Positions 14,168 to 18,040 of a DNA stretch of 18,040 bases are shown piece by piece. Under the pieces are notes generated by a model, which was not told the origin of the DNA, searched no databases, and saw only the letters and a list, made by a program, of their open reading frames with translations. A program made the translations under genes and the position numbers. The stretch's first letter is position 1. Every line of letters begins with the position of its first letter. The DNA is from an uncultured Bacilli bacterium (GTDB taxonomy: Bacteria; Bacillota_I; Bacilli_A; RF39; UBA660). The stretch lies in assembly GCA_947629115.1 (NCBI GenBank), contig CANRCL010000013.1, positions 1-18,040 of the forward strand, given 5' to 3'.

Positions 14168-15877
14168 ATGAAATATATTAAAAATATTCTAAATGATAAG
14201 ATAATAGAGAAAATTTTATTTTTATTACTGGGATTTTTATTTTTTCCAACAATAGTTGCAACTATATTATTTTATTTTAAAATAAGCATTTCTTCTATAA
14301 CATTTTATATAGGATTACTAATATTATTGATACTTTATTTTGTTATATTTTATAAAAAAAATACTTCTTTAAAAGAAATTATTATGCCTTTATTATTTTC
14401 TATAATAATTATTGCCTTATTTATAATAATTAGTATATGTTTTAAAGAAAACACTTTTGATGGTTGGTCTTATCATATGCCTGCTGTTATGCATTTAAAA
14501 GACGGATGGAATCCAATTTTTGAACATAATGAAGATATAGGACTATGGAGTGCTCATTATCCAAAATTTATTTGGATTTACGGCAGTTTGTTATATTCTG
14601 TAACTGGTTCTATTTTTTCAGGTACATCTTTTAATAGTATTATTGCTTTCTCAATGTTTTTCCTAATATATGATATTTTAAATCGTAAAGGAAATAATAA
14701 ATTATTTGTATTACTAATAAGTTTAGCATTAACTTTTAATGTTGTTGTTTTAGGGCAATTATTATCATACTATAATGATGGTACTTTAGGCGTATGTATA
14801 ATGGCTTTATTACTAATATTTTATGCCATTTCAAAAAATATTTATAAATTAGAAAATAATTATTTATTAGTGTTTTTTATTAGTGTATATGCTTCAATTT
14901 TAGCAAATATTAAATTTAATGGTTCTCTATATTCTTTTTTAATTATTATTTTAATAGGAGGTTATTTATTAATTAAAAAAAATTTACATTTTAACAAGTT
15001 TTTTGTTAAATCGTGTTTAATGATTGGGATAGCAGTTATTCCAATTGCAATATTAACTTATGTTCCAAATTATATATATCATAAAAATATTGGCTATCCA
15101 ATTGTTGGTAAAAATAAGGTCGATATAATAACAAAGGCAATGGCAAAAAGGTATGAAAACAAAGGAAAATTAACATCATTTGCGATGGTTATATTCTCTA
15201 ATCCTCCAAAAGAAGAATTTGAATTCTATCCATTTTGGAAAAGCGACAAAGCTGCAATAACTTCAACAATTAGAGCAGATAGTGGAAGATATGGCTTTGG
15301 TCCAGGTTACCAAATAATTGTTATACTTTCTATTTTATTACTTATATTTAGTATTATTAAAAATATTAAAAGAATGAAAATTAAAAATATTAAAAACTAT
15401 TCTAGTGAAATTATGATTATATTAATGTTGTTGCTAATATTTTATATTACTCCAGCGACTTGGTGGTATAGATATGTTCCATATATGTACTCTTTGCCAA
15501 TTTTGTTATTAATATTTTTTAAAGATGATTGGAACATTAAAACAGTGACTACTAAAATTAGTCTACTTTTATTAGTTGTATACATTGGTATTGGAGTTTT
15601 TTCAATATGTGGAAAATTATATGGTCAATCCCATTATGTAAGAGAATTTAATCAAAATATTAAAGAATTTAAAGAAATTTCAAAAAATGAAGATTTGATG
15701 TTTAATGATTATAATAAAGATATTAATTACTATAAAGAAAAAATTAGAAATAAATTGTTTGATGATTATGATATTAATTATAAAGTAATAAATGATGAAA
15801 AATGTGAAGTAATAAAAAATTATAATATATTTGGTATAAGTAGAGTCACTTGCAATGTAAATAAGGAGGAGAAATGA
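14168..15877 (+). CDS. Polytopic GT-C-like membrane protein, probable lipid-sugar-dependent glycosyltransferase
   Basis: The protein has 569 aa. The ATG at 14168 has AAGGAG at 14154-14159. A GTG six codons earlier lies ahead of that ribosome site and is rejected. About a dozen hydrophobic helices fill residues 15-485, and a hydrophilic tail of about 85 residues follows. The first large loop carries FDGWSYHMP (Asp98, His103) after the second helix group, the position where GT-C enzymes keep a catalytic acidic residue, and the loop ends in WSAHYPKFIW. I do not recognise a named family. Its link to the UbiA-type gene (ATGA overlap) suggests that it uses a polyprenyl-phosphate pentose as donor outside the membrane. 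It could also be a polymerase or an uncharacterised transporter, so the function is inferred from topology and neighbours. Confidence 0.68.
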   Translation: MKYIKNILNDKIIEKILFLLLGFLFFPTIVATILFYFKISISSITFYIGLLILLILYFVIFYKKNTSLKEIIMPLLFSIIIIALFIIISICFKENTFDGWSYHMPAVMHLKDGWNPIFEHNEDIGLWSAHYPKFIWIYGSLLYSVTGSIFSGTSFNSIIAFSMFFLIYDILNRKGNNKLFVLLISLALTFNVVVLGQLLSYYNDGTLGVCIMALLLIFYAISKNIYKLENNYLLVFFISVYASILANIKFNGSLYSFLIIILIGGYLLIKKNLHFNKFFVKSCLMIGIAVIPIAILTYVPNYIYHKNIGYPIVGKNKVDIITKAMAKRYENKGKLTSFAMVIFSNPPKEEFEFYPFWKSDKAAITSTIRADSGRYGFGPGYQIIVILSILLLIFSIIKNIKRMKIKNIKNYSSEIMIILMLLLIFYITPATWWYRYVPYMYSLPILLLIFFKDDWNIKTVTTKISLLLLVVYIGIGVFSICGKLYGQSHYVREFNQNIKEFKEISKNEDLMFNDYNKDINYYKEKIRNKLFDDYDINYKVINDEKCEVIKNYNIFGISRVTCNVNKEEK

Positions 15878-16740
15878 AAGAATACATTAAATTAATGCGT
15901 CCACATCATTATTTAAAAAATTTTTTAATACTTTTACCTTTAATTTTTAGTGGTTCATTATTTAACATTTCTAAATTAACTTCAACTATTTTTGCAGTAA
16001 TATCATTTTGTTTTGCAGCTTCTGCAATTTATGTAATAAATGATATTATGGATAAAGATAAAGATAAATTACACGAAAAAAAGAAAAATAGACCAATAGC
16101 TTCGGGAAAAATAAGTGTAAAAAACGCAATAATATTTTTTATATTTTTAATTATATTATCGTATATTTTTAATGTTTTAGGAACTAAAAAAATATTTGAT
16201 GTTAGTTATACATTAGTTTTGATATATATTTTTATTAATATTCTTTATAGTTTAGGCCTTAAAAATATTCCTCTTATTGATATAGGAATTTTAGTTTCTG
16301 GATTTTTAATAAGAATTTTATATGGTGCTTTTATTATTTCAGTTGAAGTATCAAATTGGCTTTATCTAACAATTTTAGCAATATCTTTTTATATGGGACT
16401 TGGCAAAAGAAGAAATGAATTGAGTAAATCTAAAGAAACAAGAAAAGTATTAAAATTTTATAATAAAGATTTTTTGGATAAAAATATGTATATGTGTTTA
16501 TCTATTGCTATAGTATTTTATTCTTTATGGTGTGCTGATTCAATTAATATTGCTAAAACAAATAATTATTTAGTATTAACTATACCTATTGTTATTTTGT
16601 TATGTATGAAATATAGTATGGATGTAGAAAGCGATAACTTTGGGGATCCTGTAGATGTAATCTTGGGAGATAAAATGTTATTAATATTATCTTTTATTTA
16701 TGCTATTTTTATTATGTTAATTATTTATCTTCCAATATAG
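15874..16740 (+). CDS. UbiA-family polyprenyl-phosphate phosphoribosyltransferase (DPPR-synthase-like)
   Basis: The protein has 288 aa with about nine membrane helices. It begins YIKLMRPHHYLKNFLILLPL. The first Asp-rich motif is NDIMDKDKDKLHEKKKNRPI (Asn56, Asp57, Asp60, Asp64) and the second region is GDPVDVILGDK (Asp258, Asp261, Asp266). GLGKRRNEL (from Gly177) is typical of the subgroup that joins 5-phosphoribosyl pyrophosphate to decaprenyl/undecaprenyl phosphate, as in mycobacterial Rv3806c, rather than quinone or heme prenyltransferases. The product would be phosphoribosyl-phospho-prenol, precursor of lipid-linked ribofuranose or arabinofuranose. No matching phosphatase or DprE1/E2 epimerase is in the window, so ribose may be used directly or those genes lie elsewhere. 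ATGA coupling to the upstream GT-C-like gene and a 15-bp gap to the acyltransferase indicate one operon. Confidence 0.85.
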   Translation: MKEYIKLMRPHHYLKNFLILLPLIFSGSLFNISKLTSTIFAVISFCFAASAIYVINDIMDKDKDKLHEKKKNRPIASGKISVKNAIIFFIFLIILSYIFNVLGTKKIFDVSYTLVLIYIFINILYSLGLKNIPLIDIGILVSGFLIRILYGAFIISVEVSNWLYLTILAISFYMGLGKRRNELSKSKETRKVLKFYNKDFLDKNMYMCLSIAIVFYSLWCADSINIAKTNNYLVLTIPIVILLCMKYSMDVESDNFGDPVDVILGDKMLLILSFIYAIFIMLIIYLPI

Positions 16741-16755
16741 AAAGAGGAATAACTT

Positions 16756-17202
16756 ATGAGAAACAAAACAATAGACTTTTTAAGGGGAGTAATAGCAATT
16801 CATATAGTTATGCTTCATACTGTATTTCATTCTGGAGAATCATATGTTCCTGATAACGTTCAAGGATGGTTTTTATTATTTGATGTTCCAATTTTTTTAG
16901 TTATATCTGGAATGATATTATCTTTTAATGAGAGCCCAAGAAAAAAGATGAAAGAAATATTAACAATATTATTTAAATGGGGAATTTTTGTTATTTTTTG
17001 TTATGTTTATTTATCTATAATAGGATATATTAAAGGGAAAAAATACATTTCAATTATAGATATTCCTAGTTTATTTGTATTTAAGCCATCTTCAAATATA
17101 AATGGTATAAGCGTTTTAAGTTCATCTTTATGGTTTATGAAACCATTTATTATTTCAACTATTTTATATAATAGGAAAGTCATACAACAAAAATATTGCT
17201 AA
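16756..17202 (+). pseudogene. Truncated acyltransferase-3 (OafA/WecH-like) gene
   Basis: The remaining frame is 148 aa, where complete family members have about 330-400. The N-terminus is clear: NKTIDFLRGVIAIHIVMLH with the conserved Arg and His of the acyltransferase-3 family, then VPIFLVISGMILSF, another helix pair and SSSLWFMKPFIISTILY. After about residue 138 the sequence becomes NRKVIQQKYC and stops, with no continuation in another frame before the IS-related region. So roughly the last 200 residues and most membrane helices are lost. The intact protein would move an acetyl or similar group across the membrane to O-acylate a surface sugar. The start has AGAGG 7 nt ahead and sits 15 bp after the UbiA-type gene, so it belonged to module 3. 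It is probably inactive. Confidence 0.85.
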
Positions 17203-17301
17203 AAATAAGCGAACAAATGTCGAAGGAGAAAGAACAAGCAAGCAAAAAGGCAAGATATATAATTATCTTGTTTAAAAATGCTTTATAAATTGTAATTAGA
17301 A
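17203..17301. other. Junction region between broken acyltransferase and IS-like element
   Basis: About 100 bp without a gene. Positions 17213-17229 match the glf leader (2870-2887) at 17 positions with one missing T, ending in the same ribosome-site string CGAAGGAGA, but no start codon follows. GAAC (17232-17235) and two overlapping or nearby CAAG motifs follow. These are the tetranucleotides known as IS91-family targets next to the end downstream of the transposase. The element end is therefore probably near 17236-17243, but I cannot fix it. Confidence 0.4.
17251..17270. terminator. Hairpin at the left side of the IS91-like element
   Basis: CAAGATA (17251-17257) and TATCTTG (17264-17270) form a 7-bp stem with a 6-nt loop. 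Read on the - strand it is followed by CCTTTTT, so it may end the transposase transcript. It may equally be the subterminal hairpin expected at the origin end of IS91-type elements. Confidence 0.5.
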
Positions 17302-17562
17302 TTAATCTTCTTTGTAAATATGATGATATCCACGTTTAGATTGATAATCAACTGGAACACATTTATCAAAATTGCATTTAGAACATGTAGTATATGGTGG
17401 AGTAGAAATAGGTAATCCATTCCATTCGTCTTCTTGTTCAAATTCAAGTACTGCTTCAAGTGGTGCTTCAAATTTGTGTTTACATTTAGGACAAATATAA
17501 ACAACAACATTGCCACTAAGTTTCATAGGGAAACTATTAAAATCAAATTTTTCAATATTCAT
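17302..17562 (-). CDS. Small zinc-ribbon protein linked to the transposase
   Basis: The protein has 86 aa. Two CxxC knuckles are seen, ICPKCKHKF (about 23-31) and TTCSKCNFDKC (about 58-68), separated by an acidic stretch (about 37-48). This is a zinc-ribbon layout of the kind used for binding DNA, RNA or protein. The start has GGAGG 6 nt ahead, overlapping the transposase stop region; only 13 bp separate the genes, so they are co-transcribed. I do not recognise a named family. Its position suggests an accessory or regulatory protein of the element, but it might be a host-derived passenger. A different - strand frame overlaps this gene (17283-17516) and looks like a shadow. Confidence 0.72.
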   Translation of the reverse strand: MNIEKFDFNSFPMKLSGNVVVYICPKCKHKFEAPLEAVLEFEQEDEWNGLPISTPPYTTCSKCNFDKCVPVDYQSKRGYHHIYKED

Positions 17563-17575
17563 AAATAACCTCCAT

Positions 17576-18040
17576 TCAAGTAACTTCTAAAACAAAAATA
17601 AGTTTAATATCACATTTAGGACATTTATATGGATCTCTGTTAAAGCATTTTAAAACAGAGAATTCATATTTAAGAAAAGTATTTCTACAATGTCTTTTTG
17701 TTTTATCAATTAACAATATCATTTTATCATGAAGTTTATGTTTCTTTCTATAAAAGCCATTGTAACGAATAATTTTAAATTGAGAAGGAATAAGGTGGCG
17801 AAGAATAATTAAAATAAAATTTTCAGCAGAGATAGTAATTTCGTGATAAGAATCATCATAATGATCATTATAACAAAAAGTAACATTAGTACCATCATAA
17901 TTAATAATTCTGTTTTCACTGATAGGAACTCTGCCACAATAACGAGTAACATATTCAATACCATCTTTTAAATTTTTAAATTTTTGGGGTTCAGCATAAA
18001 CATAAAAACCTTTGTTATATTTTTTAAACAATTTATTTTT
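17576..18040 (-). CDS. IS91-family Y2 transposase, C-terminal part (runs off the window)
   Basis: At least 155 residues are visible. The frame continues past the right edge, so the N-terminal zinc-binding part and the first catalytic motifs are missing. Seen: EYVTRYCGRVPISENRI, whose Tyr-x3-Tyr matches the paired tyrosines of HUH/Y2 rolling-circle transposases, then INYDGTNVTFCYNDHYDD, ISAENFILIILRHLIPSQF, KIIRYNGFY and the terminal DPYKCPKCDIKL zinc knuckle. This order fits the Y2_Tnp (transposase 32) family. It ends in TGA (17576-17578), which also supports use of the standard code. The enzyme nicks and transfers single-stranded DNA at the element's origin end. No frameshift is visible in the part shown, so the element may still be active. 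Confidence 0.87.
   Translation of the reverse strand, partial: KNKLFKKYNKGFYVYAEPQKFKNLKDGIEYVTRYCGRVPISENRIINYDGTNVTFCYNDHYDDSYHEITISAENFILIILRHLIPSQFKIIRYNGFYRKKHKLHDKMILLIDKTKRHCRNTFLKYEFSVLKCFNRDPYKCPKCDIKLIFVLEVT

Larger units (their letters stand above)
17236..18040 (-). mobile_element. IS91-like (Y2 transposase) element, partial
   Basis: The element carries a Y2 transposase (running off the right edge) and a small zinc-ribbon gene, both on the - strand and co-directional, and a hairpin at its left side. By eye the base composition is slightly richer in G+C than the surrounding operons. IS91-type elements move by a rolling-circle-like mechanism and leave no target duplication. The left boundary is estimated from the GAAC/CAAG motifs and is uncertain by tens of bases. 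The right end is outside the window. Confidence 0.65.

Noticed and set aside
17165..17172. TATAAT at 17167-17172 as the remains of a fourth poly-G promoter
   Set aside because: It lies in the coding part of the acyltransferase and has no G-tract or TTGATT upstream. Such strings are common by chance in DNA this A/T-rich.
17283..17516. Second minus-strand open frame overlapping the zinc-ribbon gene
   Set aside because: It has no cysteine knuckles, no ribosome site and low-complexity hydrophobic content. The overlapping frame has clear CxxC motifs and a GGAGG site.
1..18040. Mycoplasma-type code (TGA as Trp), considered because of the very low G+C
   Set aside because: Four genes end in TGA at sensible positions with coupled downstream starts or complete domains, Trp codons are TGG, and wall-polymer genes imply a walled cell.

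Overview
This is a very A+T-rich stretch (about a quarter G+C by eye) from a Gram-positive-type bacterium, most likely an uncultured or gut-associated member of the Bacillota. It carries a TagO/WecA-type initiating glycosyl-1-phosphate transferase and a LytR-CpsA-Psr (LCP) ligase, so the cell should have peptidoglycan carrying an attached glycopolymer. Trp is encoded by TGG, and TGA is the real stop of four genes (TagO-like, MaoC-like, the 14168 membrane protein, the transposase). The standard bacterial code therefore applies, not the Mycoplasma code.

Layout. (0) 1-2416, + strand: tagO (5'-truncated by the window edge) and an LCP gene, translationally coupled and closed by a bidirectional terminator. 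(0') 2447-2758, - strand: acpS, convergent with LCP. (1) 2829-6862: a poly-G promoter, then glf (UDP-galactopyranose mutase), a DPM1/GtrB-like GT2 and a GtrA-GT-C fusion, then a terminator. This looks like a condensed three-component Gtr decoration cassette. (2) 6949-13968: a second poly-G promoter, then an FkbH-like HAD protein, ACP, MaoC-like dehydratase, SDR reductase, MBOAT acyltransferase and two tandem DltD-like SGNH proteins, then a terminator. This looks like a pathway that builds an acyl-ACP and exports the acyl group to a surface polymer. (3) 14111-17202: a third poly-G promoter, then a GT-C-like membrane protein, a UbiA-family phosphoribosyl-polyprenyl-phosphate synthase and a broken acyltransferase-3 gene. 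(4) About 17203-18040, - strand: the downstream end of an IS91-like Y2 transposase element with a small zinc-ribbon gene.

The outstanding feature is that each of the three modules starts with the same promoter: -35 TTGATT and -10 TATAAT with a run of exactly eight Gs inside the 17-18 bp spacer. Copies 1 and 3 are identical over all 30 bp. Homopolymer G/C tracts between -35 and -10 are the classic substrate for slipped-strand phase variation (Neisseria porA, Bordetella fim). I infer a combinatorial, independently switched set of cell-surface modifications: glycosylation, acylation, and a pentose-type glycosylation plus acylation. All are built on the wall polymer initiated by TagO and attached by LCP. 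No tRNA, rRNA or CRISPR array was seen.
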